A stretch of DNA of 46,194 bases from Rhizobiales bacterium UBA1912 (GCA_002337455.1 DDGC01000010.1:32781-78974); one strand, 5' to 3'; shown: positions 7,907 through 17,065, counted from the stretch's first letter. The notes: generated by a model from the letters alone, not told the origin. Made by a program: numbers and translations.

Positions 7907-8944
7907 ATGGCGTATGGGATTTCCCTGGTGCGTGCCAACCCGGCGCGTGCCTCGCGTAGAGTTTTGAAGGCAGCAGGGGCACTGACGCTAAGCGTCGTTG
8001 TCTATGGCTTTGCCGTCCCCGGCACCGGCGGCTTCCGCGCCGTCGATCCAGCGGTCGAGCTTCCCCCTGTCGCCACCGCCTCCCTTGATTTCGAAGGGGA
8101 TCAGCCCGTCATTTCCGGCACCGTTGCCCCGCTGTTTCAGTCAGCGATGTTTTCGGGTCCCAACAGAACCGACAAGACCGACAGGGCGCTGCCCGAGGTC
8201 AATCTCGTTGCCTTTTCCCAGGCCTTTGATGCGGTGCGGCTCTCGATTGCATCAGCCCGCTCGGCTGGCGATCCCTATGCCACCCAGCAATCGAGCGTCA
8301 TGGTCGCCGAGGGTGAAGAGGTCGAGGAAGAGGGCGGCCCGCGCATTTCGGTCGCTTCGATAGACCCCGACATGGTCGGCTCGGCCGGTCTGGCTGCCAT
8401 CGACGCTATTTCCGAAGACGCCGATCGGGACCCCAACATCCCAAGCCCGGTGGGCGTTCCCGAAACCCTCGCTTATGGCCGCGCCAATACCCCGGCCACC
8501 GAATTCACCGTCAGCCACACCTATTCCGAGCGCGAACAATGGTGCATGGCGACGGGCATCTATTTCGAGGCGCGGGGCGAAAGCTATCGCGGCCAGGTCG
8601 CCGTCGCACAGGTCATCATGAACCGTGTGGATCACCCCAATTATCCCGACACGATCTGCGGCGTGGTCTATCAGAACCAGCATCGCCGCAATGCTTGCCA
8701 GTTCTCATTTGCCTGCGATGGCAAGACCAACGTCAACCGCACCTCGGAAGTCGCAGCGTGGGATCTGGCGCAGTCCATCACACAGGAAGTGCTCAGCGAG
8801 GAAATCTACCTCACCGAGGTCGCCGACGCGACGCATTACCATGCAACCTATGTCCGGCCCGCTTGGGCGCGCAACATGGACAAGCTCGCTCAGGTTGGCT
8901 TGCACGTCTTCTACAAGTTCAAACCCGGTTGGCGGTTCGGTTAG
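7907..8944 (+). CDS. SleB-type cell wall hydrolase
   Basis: A 345-residue peptidoglycan hydrolase of the SleB/CwlJ (Hydrolase_2) family, probably a lytic transglycosylase-like enzyme acting in the periplasm. Residues 20-40 (LKAAGALTLSVVVYGFAVP) form a signal anchor after a basic N-terminus. Residues 50-195 look unstructured and acidic. The catalytic domain runs from about 205: EREQWCMATGIYFEARGES carries the conserved glutamate of the EARGE motif, followed by AQVIMNRVDHPNYPDTIC, QFSFACDG and THYHATYV. The ATG at 7907 is the only reasonable start, though the ribosome site is weak. It ends four bases into the convergent exported hypothetical gene. SleB-like proteins near ppdK and glyS are a recurring rhizobial arrangement, as I recall it. 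Confidence 0.9.
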   Translation: MAYGISLVRANPARASRRVLKAAGALTLSVVVYGFAVPGTGGFRAVDPAVELPPVATASLDFEGDQPVISGTVAPLFQSAMFSGPNRTDKTDRALPEVNLVAFSQAFDAVRLSIASARSAGDPYATQQSSVMVAEGEEVEEEGGPRISVASIDPDMVGSAGLAAIDAISEDADRDPNIPSPVGVPETLAYGRANTPATEFTVSHTYSEREQWCMATGIYFEARGESYRGQVAVAQVIMNRVDHPNYPDTICGVVYQNQHRRNACQFSFACDGKTNVNRTSEVAAWDLAQSITQEVLSEEIYLTEVADATHYHATYVRPAWARNMDKLAQVGLHVFYKFKPGWRFG

Positions 8945-9495
8945 TAGGTCCGGTAGCAGGACACGAACGATCCACTGGCCGAGCACGAGCGCACGCCCCG
9001 GTCCGAAACGTTGTTGACCACAACATTGCCGCTGACCGGATTGCGGCCCACCGACAGGATCATGAAGCTCGATCCCTGCGGCCACAGGCTGTAGCCGTGA
9101 TAGTGCCGGGGTTCGTCGTACACCCGGTCAACCTCTATCCCCGGATAGAGCACATGTGGTGAAACCAGCCCGTCGCTCGAATAAGTGCCACTCGAAGTCG
9201 TCGCGATGTTGACCTCGCGCACATGCCCGTATCCGACCTTACGCACGATGGCCGAGGAGACCGGCTCCAGCGAAACCGAATCCGCATAGGCAATTTCGTA
9301 CTGCCGGTCGTAAAACTTCACCAGCGTGGTCAGCGGCGGTGCCGCGTGACTGATCAGCCCGTCGGCACGCGCAGCGGTCACGCTGGCCAGTCCGGCTCCG
9401 AAAATCCCGGCCAGAAACAGGGCGGCGGTAACGCCGGCCCGATAGCGCAGGGCAATGCTTCTGCGGGGGCGGTTGTGGGGCCGATCAAAGCGCAT
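8941..9495 (-). CDS. Exported hypothetical protein
   Basis: A 184-residue protein I do not recognise. The N-terminus has basic residues (RFDRPHNRPRRSIALRYR) followed by a hydrophobic segment at 22-43 ending ARADG, a good signal peptidase I site after ARA; an arginine pair is present but not a full twin-arginine motif. The mature part is about 140 residues, rich in Ser, Val and Tyr, with a His/Tyr segment (DEPRHYHGYSLWPQG) and two cysteines near the C-terminus (RSCSASGSFVSCYRTY) that could form a disulfide. The stop overlaps the sleB-like stop by four bases. A CtrA-like box precedes the gene (9520-9536). Confidence 0.75.
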   Translation of the reverse strand: MRFDRPHNRPRRSIALRYRAGVTAALFLAGIFGAGLASVTAARADGLISHAAPPLTTLVKFYDRQYEIAYADSVSLEPVSSAIVRKVGYGHVREVNIATTSSGTYSSDGLVSPHVLYPGIEVDRVYDEPRHYHGYSLWPQGSSFMILSVGRNPVSGNVVVNNVSDRGVRSCSASGSFVSCYRTY

Positions 9496-9519
9496 GGACG
9501 TCTCTCCGGTTGCGGCGTC

Positions 9520-9536
9520 TTAACGCTTTATCAACC
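9520..9536. promoter_or_regulatory. CtrA-like box upstream of the exported hypothetical gene
   Basis: Reads TTAACG-CTTTA-TCAACC, ten of twelve matches to TTAACC-N5-TTAACC (or TTAA-N7-TCAA). It lies 25-41 bases ahead of the start codon at 9495, a distance compatible with overlap of the core promoter. No protein binding is shown by sequence alone. Confidence 0.35.
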
Positions 9537-9633
9537 TTTCCGACCCGTTAACGCAAAGCATCATGCCCCATAAGGTTAATGGGTAAAACGAGATTAAAAT
9601 TTTAGGAATTTCAGTGGGTTGAGCCGCGAAGAG

Positions 9634-10236
9634 CTACGTGCCCAGGCTCTCGAAAACATCCACGAAGTGGTCATGGGCCTGCTGGGTCGGCCATGGCCGG
9701 ATCAGTCGGTCAAAGCCCGGAAGATCGAACCCCGCCAGTGTCGGCTCGCCAAAGAACTTCCGCGCTTCATCGGGCGCAAACCCGGCCAGATTGACTGCCT
9801 CGAAAAACGCCGCTTCCCGGTCGGCCCGTTTGATCAGCTTGGTCAGTGCAGAAGGCGCAATGGCCGGCAGGCCGAACCGGACATGGATGGCGCCGAGCAG
9901 GCGTGCCTCCACTTCGCGATAATTGCCGCCCATGGCCGCCTTGAAGGGAGAAATGATGTCGCCCATCACATATTCGGGAGCATCGTGGAGCAGGGCGTAA
10001 AGCCGCCCTTTGTCATCGATCTCCGGATCCATGGCCGAAGCGATTTCGAGCACCAGCACCGAGTGCTGCGCCACCGAAAATGCGTAATCACCCTTGGTCT
10101 GCCCGTTCCAGCGCGCCACTCGCGCCAGTCCGTGGGCAATATCGGATAACTCCACGTCGATGGGGGAGGGGTCGAGTAGATCGAGGCGGCGCCCCGAAAG
10201 CATGCGCTGCCAGGCGCGGGATTGTGCGCGTGCCAT
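9634..10236 (-). CDS. HD-domain phosphohydrolase (YfbR-like)
   Basis: A 200-residue metal-dependent phosphohydrolase of the HD superfamily, similar to YfbR-type 5'-nucleotidases. The metal-binding set is visible: FSVAQHSVLVLEIA (His), LYALLHDAPEYVMGD (His-Asp) and LIKRADREAAFFEA (distal Asp). The ATG at 10236 gives MARAQSRAWQRMLSG; in-frame sequence upstream lies antiparallel to nothing but shares DNA with the ygfZ end, so it is not used. It starts 11 bases after ygfZ, so the two are probably one operon. The natural substrate cannot be read from sequence. Confidence 0.88.
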   Translation of the reverse strand: MARAQSRAWQRMLSGRRLDLLDPSPIDVELSDIAHGLARVARWNGQTKGDYAFSVAQHSVLVLEIASAMDPEIDDKGRLYALLHDAPEYVMGDIISPFKAAMGGNYREVEARLLGAIHVRFGLPAIAPSALTKLIKRADREAAFFEAVNLAGFAPDEARKFFGEPTLAGFDLPGFDRLIRPWPTQQAHDHFVDVFESLGT

Positions 10237-10247
10237 TATTCTCGATC

Positions 10248-11078
10248 CTAGTCGTCTTCGGAATCGCCGCCCGGCGTTGCAAAACCGTAGCGCGCCCACT
10301 CGGGCAGGGCAAGCGAGACGGGAGCGCCCGCCACACTCGCCGCTCCGGCATCGGCAATCTTGTCGATCCGGGCGATGGCAACAGCCGTTCCATCGACAAC
10401 GCTGCCAATCGTCCCGACGCTCTTTTCTCCGATCATCAGGGCATCGCCGCGCGCACCCTCCGTGATGCCGGACACGATCACCGGCCGCCGCCGTGCCGTA
10501 CCGCGATGCTGCATGCGCGACACCACTTCCTGGCCGACGTAACAGCCCTTCTTGAAGTCGACACCACCCAGATGGTCCATGCCGATATCGTGCGGAAAGC
10601 CGTCCTCGGCGTCGAAATCCGGTCCCATCTCGGCAATGCCGGCCGCAATGCGCGCCTTGGCCTGTCCCGTGCCCTCGGCCCAATCTTCGGCCTCGGCCAG
10701 CGGGACTATCACCCGATAGCCCAATCCCTCGCCGCGTCCGTCACGATGCACTATTGCTGTCTCCGGCGCTTCCGCCGACCACCCAACGGCGTGGGTTTCC
10801 GCCAGCATCTCGATTTCCATTTTGGCGCGCAGGCGATACATCTTCATGCGCTTGAAGAAATTCTCGGCCACTGAAGCGGGCACATCGAGCCAGTGCGCGC
10901 CATCAGCCCACCCGATCAGCCCTTCAGCCAGCATCTTGCCCTGCGGCGCCAGCAGCGCAAACCAGCGCGCCTCACCGTCTTCGAGCACCGGAGGGGTCAG
11001 AACATCGTGCATGAGATGGGTCGCGTCCGGGCCGGAAATTCGGAAAGCCACTCGGTCGGCGCGTTTTTCGATTGTCAT
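10248..11078 (-). CDS. ygfZ: Folate-binding protein YgfZ (tRNA-modifying GTPase-independent GcvT-like)
   Basis: A 276-residue protein of the YgfZ/GcvT-like family (IBA57 in eukaryotes), which binds folate and supports maturation or repair of some [4Fe-4S] enzymes. The diagnostic motif KGCYVGQEVVSRMQHRG is present with its conserved cysteine, and the C-terminal barrel follows. The ATG at 11078 (MTIEKRADRVAFRISG) aligns with the family; the frame stays open upstream to 11366 but that part is antisense to the dihydroorotase gene. It heads a leftward operon with the HD hydrolase and is divergent from the dihydroorotase, an order I recall from other Hyphomicrobiales. Confidence 0.92.
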   Translation of the reverse strand: MTIEKRADRVAFRISGPDATHLMHDVLTPPVLEDGEARWFALLAPQGKMLAEGLIGWADGAHWLDVPASVAENFFKRMKMYRLRAKMEIEMLAETHAVGWSAEAPETAIVHRDGRGEGLGYRVIVPLAEAEDWAEGTGQAKARIAAGIAEMGPDFDAEDGFPHDIGMDHLGGVDFKKGCYVGQEVVSRMQHRGTARRRPVIVSGITEGARGDALMIGEKSVGTIGSVVDGTAVAIARIDKIADAGAASVAGAPVSLALPEWARYGFATPGGDSEDD

Positions 11079-11150
11079 ATGCTGCCCTTGCCTTGTTCCT
11101 GTGCCATCCGCTAAACCCGCCCCATTCAGTCGCTGAGCCGGAGGTATGCC

Positions 11151-12485
11151 ATGAGTCGCCACTTCGATACGATTTTCAGAGGCGGCACGCTGGTCAACCA
11201 CGACGGCATAGGTAGCGCCGATATCGGGATCATCAAGGGGCGCATCGCCGCGATTGGCTCGCTCCTGTCCGATACTGCGGAAAATGAAGTCGATTGCACC
11301 GGCCTCACCATCCTGCCCGGCGTCATCGATACCCAGGTTCATTTCCGCGAACCCGGCCTCGATCACAAGGAAGATCTGCAGTCAGGTTCGCTGTCTGCGG
11401 TGATGGGTGGGGTGACCGGCGTTTTTGAAATGCCCAACACCAACCCGCTGACCACCACCCGTGAGACATTCGAAGACAAGATCGCCCGGGCCACCAATCG
11501 CATGCACTGCGATTTCGCCTTCTATATCGGCGGCACCCGCGAAAACGTTGCTGAGTTGCCTGAACTCGAACGCCTCCCCGGCTGCGCAGGCGTAAAGGTC
11601 TTCATGGGCTCGTCCACTGGCTCGCTCCTCGTCGCCGACGATGATGGCGTCGAGGCGATCCTGTCGGCCATCTCACGCCGCGCCGCCTTCCACTCCGAGG
11701 ACGAATATCGCCTCGAAGAGCGCAAGGGGCTCCGCGTTGAGGGCGATCCGTCCTCCCACCCTGTCTGGCGCGATCCGCACGCAGCGCTCCAATGCACCGA
11801 ACGATTGGTGCGCATCGCCCGCAAGACCGGCAAGCGCATTCACGTCCTCCACATCTCGACGAAGCAGGAAATTGCATTTCTCGCCGACCACAAGGATGTC
11901 GCCTCGGTCGAAGTCACCCCGCACCATCTCACTCTGGATGAAACCGCCTACACCCGTCTTGGCACCTACGCCCAGATGAACCCCCCGGTTCGCGATGCCG
12001 ACCATCGCGAGGGTATCTGGCAGGGCGTCGCCAATGGCGTTGCCGACATTCTGGGCTCCGATCACGCCCCTCATACGCGTGAGGAAAAGGAAAAGCCCTA
12101 TCCGACCTCGCCATCGGGAATGACCGGCGTGCAGACCCTCGTGCCCATCATGCTCGACCACGTCAACGCCGGACGCCTCAGCCTGCAGCGCTTCGTCGAT
12201 ATGACCAGCCACGGCCCTAACCGTCTGTTCAACTTGGCCTGCAAGGGCAGGGTGGCCGTCGGCTACGACGCCGATTTCACCATCGTCGATATGAACCGCA
12301 CCGAGACCATCACCAATGATTGGGTCGCCTCAAAGGCTGGCTGGACCCCCTATGACGGCGTTACGGTCAAGGGCTGGCCGGTCGGAACCATCATTCGTGG
12401 CAACACCGTGATGTGGGACGGCGAACTCGTCACGCCCGCAAAGGGCCAGCCCATCCGCTTCATGGAAACCCTCACCCAAGGCTGA
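11151..12485 (+). CDS. Dihydroorotase (amidohydrolase, PyrC-like)
   Basis: Cyclic amidohydrolase converting N-carbamoyl-aspartate and dihydroorotate in pyrimidine synthesis. The 444-residue product has the amidohydrolase landmarks: TILPGVIDTQVHFREPGLDH, GVKVFMGSSTG (the lysine usually carbamylated), RIHVLHISTKQE, SVEVTPHHLTLDE and ILGSDHAPHTREEKEKPYP. The metal motif HxH near residue 64 reads QVH, so one histidine is replaced by glutamine; I recall the same DxQVHFREPG variant in other alphaproteobacterial and Bacteroidetes dihydroorotases, so it does not by itself imply loss of function. The start is set by GGAGGT six bases upstream of the ATG. Allantoinase is a possible alternative, less likely from the REPG motif. 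Confidence 0.85.
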   Translation: MSRHFDTIFRGGTLVNHDGIGSADIGIIKGRIAAIGSLLSDTAENEVDCTGLTILPGVIDTQVHFREPGLDHKEDLQSGSLSAVMGGVTGVFEMPNTNPLTTTRETFEDKIARATNRMHCDFAFYIGGTRENVAELPELERLPGCAGVKVFMGSSTGSLLVADDDGVEAILSAISRRAAFHSEDEYRLEERKGLRVEGDPSSHPVWRDPHAALQCTERLVRIARKTGKRIHVLHISTKQEIAFLADHKDVASVEVTPHHLTLDETAYTRLGTYAQMNPPVRDADHREGIWQGVANGVADILGSDHAPHTREEKEKPYPTSPSGMTGVQTLVPIMLDHVNAGRLSLQRFVDMTSHGPNRLFNLACKGRVAVGYDADFTIVDMNRTETITNDWVASKAGWTPYDGVTVKGWPVGTIIRGNTVMWDGELVTPAKGQPIRFMETLTQG

Positions 12486-12494
12486 GCCTCGCCT

Positions 12495-12549
12495 TCACCT
12501 CTCCCTTTGGGGGAGAGGTCGGGCCGCAGGCCCGGGTGAGGGGGCCTTT
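12495..12549 (+). repeat. CTCTCCC-type hairpin repeat, copy 3
   Basis: Lies between the convergent dihydroorotase and putA genes. It has the stem CCTCTCCC/GGGAGAGG, a second hairpin GGGCC-GCA-GGCCC and a closing GGGTGAGGGGG that can pair back to the CACC at the start. In this position it may act as a two-way transcription barrier; that is inference. Confidence 0.8.
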
Positions 12550-12563
12550 CTCCAAACTCTGCC

Positions 12564-15500
12564 TCAGGCCAGCGCCATCAGGCTCGCATTGCCTCCTGCC
12601 GCCGCCGTATTGACACTGGTCGAAACCTCATCGACCAGCAGGTCGATAGCAAACACAGCATCGCCACGCTCCAGCGCCTCGGTCGATGCGCCCTGAACGG
12701 TAACGATCGGGCCGTCCCATTCCGCAACGGTATTGCTGATCGCGGTAACGGCTTCACGATCTCCCTCCACCAGCGCCGCCCGGGCCGCGCCCGGCCGGAT
12801 CTCCCGCACCATTTCGACGCGCTGTCTGATGTCCTCGGGCAGGTCGCGGACGATCGTCCCCAGGTCTCCCGATGCCTTGACCAGCATTTGATTTCCCGCA
12901 GCCAATCCAGCCGCAAGGCCGTGCACGAGTCCGGTCAACGTCTTGGCGCTGAGCAGCACCTTGCCCTTGGGTTTGGTCAGATAGGTGTTGCGCTCACCCA
13001 CCGGCCCATCCAGTTCTGAAAATGCGTTGATGGCCGGATGGCTGGCATAGGTCAGCGTCGCTTCAGCAAGATCGTCCCGGCTGTTTTCCCGCAGCCATTC
13101 GGCCAGCGTAACCAGCGTCGGGCCAGCTTGCCGCGCCGGCAAGCCCCACACAGTCTGGTTGGTCGTCTGCACCAGCCGCCGCAGATACAGCGGTCCGCCG
13201 GCCTTTGGGCCGGTGCCCGAAAGCCCGTGCCCGCCAAACGGCTGCACACCCACTACGGCGCCGATCTGGTTGCGGTTGACGTAGATATTACCGACCTCGA
13301 TCTTCGCCGTGATTTCGGCAATCGTCGTATCGATCCGCGTATGCAGCCCGAAGGTCAGTCCGTACCCCAGCGCGTTGATCCTTTCGAGCAGGCTATCAAG
13401 GTTCTTGCGTTTGAACCGCACCACGTGCAGCACCGGCCCGAACACCTCGCGCCCGAGTTCCAGAATATCGTTGATCTCGATCAATGTCGGCGACACGTAT
13501 GTTCCCTGTTCCGCCAGCGCCGGCAGCTCAAGCTGTGTCACAGCGCGGCCCCTGCCTCGCATCACCTCGACATGGGCATTGATCCCATCGCGCGCTTCGG
13601 CGGTAATCACCGGTCCCACATCCACAGTCAGCCTGTCGGGATTGCCGGTATCGAGCTGCGCCATCGCGCCCTTGAGCATGTCGAGCGTCTTGTCGGCCAC
13701 TTCCTCTTGCAGGCACAGTACCCGTAATGCCGAACAGCGCTGTCCCGCGCTATCGAACGCCGAAGCGAGAACATCAAGTACAACCTGCTCGGTCAGCGCC
13801 GAGGAATCGACAATCAGCGCATTCTGCCCGCCGGTTTCCGCCACCAGCGGAATCGGAGCGCCGTTCGCCAGTGTACGCCCGGCAAGCTGCTTCTGGATCA
13901 GCCGTGCCACTTCGGTCGAACCGGTAAACATCACCCCGCACGTCGCTTCGTGCCCCACCAGTGCGGCGCCCACCTTGCCGTCACCGGGGGCAAATTGCAG
14001 CACATCGGCCGGCACCCCGGCAGCGTGCATAAGGTCCACTGCCAATTGAGCAATCAGCGGCGTTTCTTCGGCGGGCTTGGCGATCACCGGATTGCCCGCC
14101 ACCAAAGCAGCCGACATCTGTCCGGTAAAGATCGCCAGCGGAAAATTCCACGGCGAAATGCACACCACAGGTCCAAGCGGAATATGGGTTTCGTTGGAAA
14201 AGCTCTCTTTGACCAGCTTGCCGTAATAGCGCAGGAAATCGACGGCCTCGCGCACTTCGGCAATCGCATTGGCAGCAGTCTTCCCCGCCTCGCGCATGGC
14301 CAGCGACATGAAATTTTCCATCTGGCTTTCCATGGCGCCTGCTGCCCGCATCAGCATGGCGCCGCGCTCGGCAGGGGGCGTTGCCGCCCATCCTTCGGCC
14401 GCGCGCTGTGCCCGGGCCATGATGGCGTCGATCTGGTCCACGGAAGGCTCGATCACCTCGCCCACCACATCACGATGGTCGGCGGGATTGAGCACCGGGC
14501 GTCTCGCGCCCTTCGCGTCCTCGGCCTTGGCCACCCATGCCCGTTCGGCACCGGTCTTGAGGCTCTTTTCCAAAGCCCGCAGCACCTGTTCGTTGGACAG
14601 ATCGATGCCGCGCGAATTGCGCCGCCTTGCAGCCAGAATATCCTTGGGCAGATCGATCTGCTCATGGGGCGCACCGACCGGTGAAATCTCCCGTGCCATT
14701 TCCACCGGATCGGCAATCAACCGGTCCACCGGCACGTCCTCGTCGGCAATCTGGTTGACAAAGCTCGAATTGGCACCGTTCTCGAGCAGCCGCCGCACCA
14801 GGTAGGCCAGCAGCGTTTCGTGACTTCCCACCGGCGCGTAGATGCGGCAGGGACGGTTCAGCTTGTCCTTGGGCACCACCTGCTCATAAAGCGGCTCGCC
14901 CATGCCGTGCAGGCATTGAAATTCGTAGCTCCCGACCGCGAAATCGGGCCCCGCCAACTCGTAAATCGTCGCCATGCTCTGCGCGTTGTGGGTCGCAAAC
15001 TGCGGGAACACCACATCGCGCGCCGCCAGCAGTTTCTTGGCGCAGGCGATATAGCTCACGTCCGTATGCACCTTGCGGGTGAACACCGGAAAATCTTCAA
15101 GCCCGTCCATCTGCGCGCGCTTGATCTCGCTGTCCCAATAGGCGCCCTTGACCAGCCGCACCATGATCCGGTGTCCTGAGCGTCTGGCCAGGTCGATGAT
15201 CCAGTCCAGAACGAACGGGCAGCGCTTGGAATAGGCCTGGACCACAAACCCGATACCATTCCAGCCATCAAAGGCCGGATCGATGGCCAGTGCTTCGAGC
15301 AGATCGAGCGAGAGTTCGAGCCGGTCCATCTCCTCGGCATCGATATTGAGGCCGATGTCATAGGACTTGGCCAACGCCGCCAGGTCCTTGAGCCGTGGCA
15401 GCAGCTCGGCCATCACCCTCCCATACTTTGTGCGGGCGTAGCGCGGGTGCAGCGCAGAAAGCTTGATCGAAATACCCGGCCCGGCATAGGGACCCTTGCC

Positions 15501-16232
15501 AGCGGCGGCCTTGCCGATCGCATGGATGGCCCCGACATATTCGGCCATATACCGGTCAGCGTCGTGTGCGGTGGTCGCGGCTTCTCCCAGCATGTCGTAG
15601 GAATAGCCGAACCCCTTGGCTTCCCATGTCTTGGCGTTCTTGACCGCTTCGCTGATATCCTGCCCGGCGACGAACTGTTCCCCCAGCATGCGCATCGCCA
15701 TCTTTACGCCCGCACGGATCACCGGCTCGCCTGAGCGCGAGACAATCCGCGAAAGGGCGTTGGACAATCCCGATTCATCGACCGGCGTAACGAGCTTTCC
15801 GGTCACGACCAACCCCCATGTCGCCGCGTTGACGAACACCGAACGGTCCAGCCCGAGATGCTTCTGCCAGTTGCCCGGCGCGATCTTGTCGGCAATCAAG
15901 AGGTCGCGGGTGGAATTGTCCGGCGTCCGCAACAGTGCTTCGGCAAGGCACATCAGCGCCACGCCCTCCTGGCTCGACAGCGCATATTCGTGCATCAGCC
16001 CCTCGACCCCGCCGCCGGCGCCCTTGGCGCGGATCCCGCGCACGGCTTTTTCCGCCGTTGAGCGAATGGCCTTGGCCTGTTGCGGTTCGACAGCTGCCGC
16101 ATCGATCAGCGCTGGGACGATTTCAGGTTCAGGAAGCCGATACGCCGACGTGATCGCTTCGCGCAGCGCAGTGTCGGTCTTGAGCGAGCGATCCGAAAAC
16201 GCTTCAAACGGGGAAGTGCGGGGTGACGGCAT
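12564..16232 (-). CDS. putA: Bifunctional proline dehydrogenase / L-glutamate gamma-semialdehyde dehydrogenase
   Basis: Oxidises proline to glutamate in two steps, FAD-dependent then NAD-dependent, at the membrane face. The 1222-residue product lacks the N-terminal ribbon-helix-helix DNA-binding domain of E. coli PutA (1320 aa), so it should not repress its own gene. The proline dehydrogenase barrel spans about 170-480 (LVKGAYWDSEIKRAQ, QFATHNAQSMATIYE, QCLHGMGEPLYEQV). The aldehyde dehydrogenase spans about 540-1010 with SPWNFPLAIFTGQ, the catalytic cysteine in SAGQRCSALRV and VAETGGQNALIVDSS. A further 200-residue C-terminal domain resembles the ALDH-like fold of long PutAs. The start ATG at 16232 is the first in frame. 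It is divergent from the XRE-cupin regulator across 263 bases. Confidence 0.96.
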   Translation of the reverse strand: MPSPRTSPFEAFSDRSLKTDTALREAITSAYRLPEPEIVPALIDAAAVEPQQAKAIRSTAEKAVRGIRAKGAGGGVEGLMHEYALSSQEGVALMCLAEALLRTPDNSTRDLLIADKIAPGNWQKHLGLDRSVFVNAATWGLVVTGKLVTPVDESGLSNALSRIVSRSGEPVIRAGVKMAMRMLGEQFVAGQDISEAVKNAKTWEAKGFGYSYDMLGEAATTAHDADRYMAEYVGAIHAIGKAAAGKGPYAGPGISIKLSALHPRYARTKYGRVMAELLPRLKDLAALAKSYDIGLNIDAEEMDRLELSLDLLEALAIDPAFDGWNGIGFVVQAYSKRCPFVLDWIIDLARRSGHRIMVRLVKGAYWDSEIKRAQMDGLEDFPVFTRKVHTDVSYIACAKKLLAARDVVFPQFATHNAQSMATIYELAGPDFAVGSYEFQCLHGMGEPLYEQVVPKDKLNRPCRIYAPVGSHETLLAYLVRRLLENGANSSFVNQIADEDVPVDRLIADPVEMAREISPVGAPHEQIDLPKDILAARRRNSRGIDLSNEQVLRALEKSLKTGAERAWVAKAEDAKGARRPVLNPADHRDVVGEVIEPSVDQIDAIMARAQRAAEGWAATPPAERGAMLMRAAGAMESQMENFMSLAMREAGKTAANAIAEVREAVDFLRYYGKLVKESFSNETHIPLGPVVCISPWNFPLAIFTGQMSAALVAGNPVIAKPAEETPLIAQLAVDLMHAAGVPADVLQFAPGDGKVGAALVGHEATCGVMFTGSTEVARLIQKQLAGRTLANGAPIPLVAETGGQNALIVDSSALTEQVVLDVLASAFDSAGQRCSALRVLCLQEEVADKTLDMLKGAMAQLDTGNPDRLTVDVGPVITAEARDGINAHVEVMRGRGRAVTQLELPALAEQGTYVSPTLIEINDILELGREVFGPVLHVVRFKRKNLDSLLERINALGYGLTFGLHTRIDTTIAEITAKIEVGNIYVNRNQIGAVVGVQPFGGHGLSGTGPKAGGPLYLRRLVQTTNQTVWGLPARQAGPTLVTLAEWLRENSRDDLAEATLTYASHPAINAFSELDGPVGERNTYLTKPKGKVLLSAKTLTGLVHGLAAGLAAGNQMLVKASGDLGTIVRDLPEDIRQRVEMVREIRPGAARAALVEGDREAVTAISNTVAEWDGPIVTVQGASTEALERGDAVFAIDLLVDEVSTSVNTAAAGGNASLMALA

Positions 16233-16495
16233 GGAACTTGAAGCCTCCTCTGGCCCGATCGTGCGAGCGTTGTCCTTTGAATATCGTGGAAACTAAGGCA
16301 GTTCCTTCGCAGGTCTAGGCGATAAGAAAACCATTTGGCGTAAAAAACGCAGAAAATCGGCGAAAATACAATCGAGACTACGGTGTGCGCCGCAAACTAC
16401 CGTCCTTGTGACGTATGGTCTGCAAATCATCGGGTCTCTCTCGCCATCTCGGCAATATTGCCGCCCTCCCGTTTCCTCTCTAAAAGCTTGAGCCT
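16233..16495. promoter_or_regulatory. Divergent control region between putA and the XRE-cupin gene
   Basis: AT-rich relative to the surroundings. It holds GCGT-AAAA-ACGC (a short inverted repeat near 16338) and a perfect 14-base palindrome CGGCAATATTGCCG at 16450-16463, 33 bases before the regulator start. No consensus -35/-10 pair stands out, so promoters are not placed. Confidence 0.5.
16450..16463. promoter_or_regulatory. Palindromic operator candidate CGGCAATATTGCCG
   Basis: Perfect 14-base palindrome in the leader of the XRE-cupin gene. Its CAAT/ATTG core resembles the palindrome upstream of kbl (17216-17231), though the half-site spacing differs by two bases. A plausible autoregulatory site for the XRE-cupin protein. 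Confidence 0.45.
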
Positions 16496-17065
16496 ATGAG
16501 CGAGACGACCCCACCACAAATCGGCCCGGTTATCCAGATGGCGCGCAAGGCCCGTCATCTGACGCTTGAACAACTGTCGAAACTGTCCGGCGTGTCCCGC
16601 TCCATGCTCAGCCAGATCGAGCGTTGCGAAACCAACCCCACATTCGCTGTCGTCTGGAGCCTCACCCAGGCGCTCAACATCGAGTTCTCCGACCTCGTGT
16701 CCGGCGATGCGGTGGCCCGGAAATCCGCGCTCATCGATATCGTTCCGGCCGATCACGTCCCGCTCATCGCCTCGCCCGACGGCGCTTGCCGGCTGAAGAT
16801 TCTCTCTCCTCCTGCGCTGGCCGGCAAGACCGAATGGTATCAGGTCGAAATCGAACCCGGCGGCGCGCTCGTCAGCGCTCCCCACGCCCCGCGCACCCGT
16901 GAGCACTTCACCGCGCTCACCGATGGCATAGCCATTACCAGTGGCGAGACGACCACCGCCCTGACCGAGGGTGAAGTGGCGCGCTACGCCGCAGATGTCC
17001 CCCACGCCATCTCAAACACGTCAGGTGCCATAGCCAGCGGCTGGCTCGTGGTGCTCTACAACTGA
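16496..17065 (+). CDS. XRE-family regulator with C-terminal cupin domain
   Basis: A 189-residue one-component regulator. Residues 10-65 are an XRE helix-turn-helix (ARKARHLTLEQLSKLSGVSR, then MLSQIERCETNPTFAVVWSL), the pattern seen in XRE-cupin regulators of amino-acid and amine catabolism. Residues 105-185 are a small cupin barrel (WYQVEIEPGGALVSAPH, REHFTALTDGIAI, VPHAISNTSG) that would bind an effector. The ATG at 16496 gives MSETTPPQIGPVIQMARKAR. It stands between putA and kbl-tdh, so control of proline or threonine breakdown is likely; the related palindromes before this gene and before kbl favour kbl-tdh plus self. Effector unknown. Confidence 0.87.
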   Translation: MSETTPPQIGPVIQMARKARHLTLEQLSKLSGVSRSMLSQIERCETNPTFAVVWSLTQALNIEFSDLVSGDAVARKSALIDIVPADHVPLIASPDGACRLKILSPPALAGKTEWYQVEIEPGGALVSAPHAPRTREHFTALTDGIAITSGETTTALTEGEVARYAADVPHAISNTSGAIASGWLVVLYN

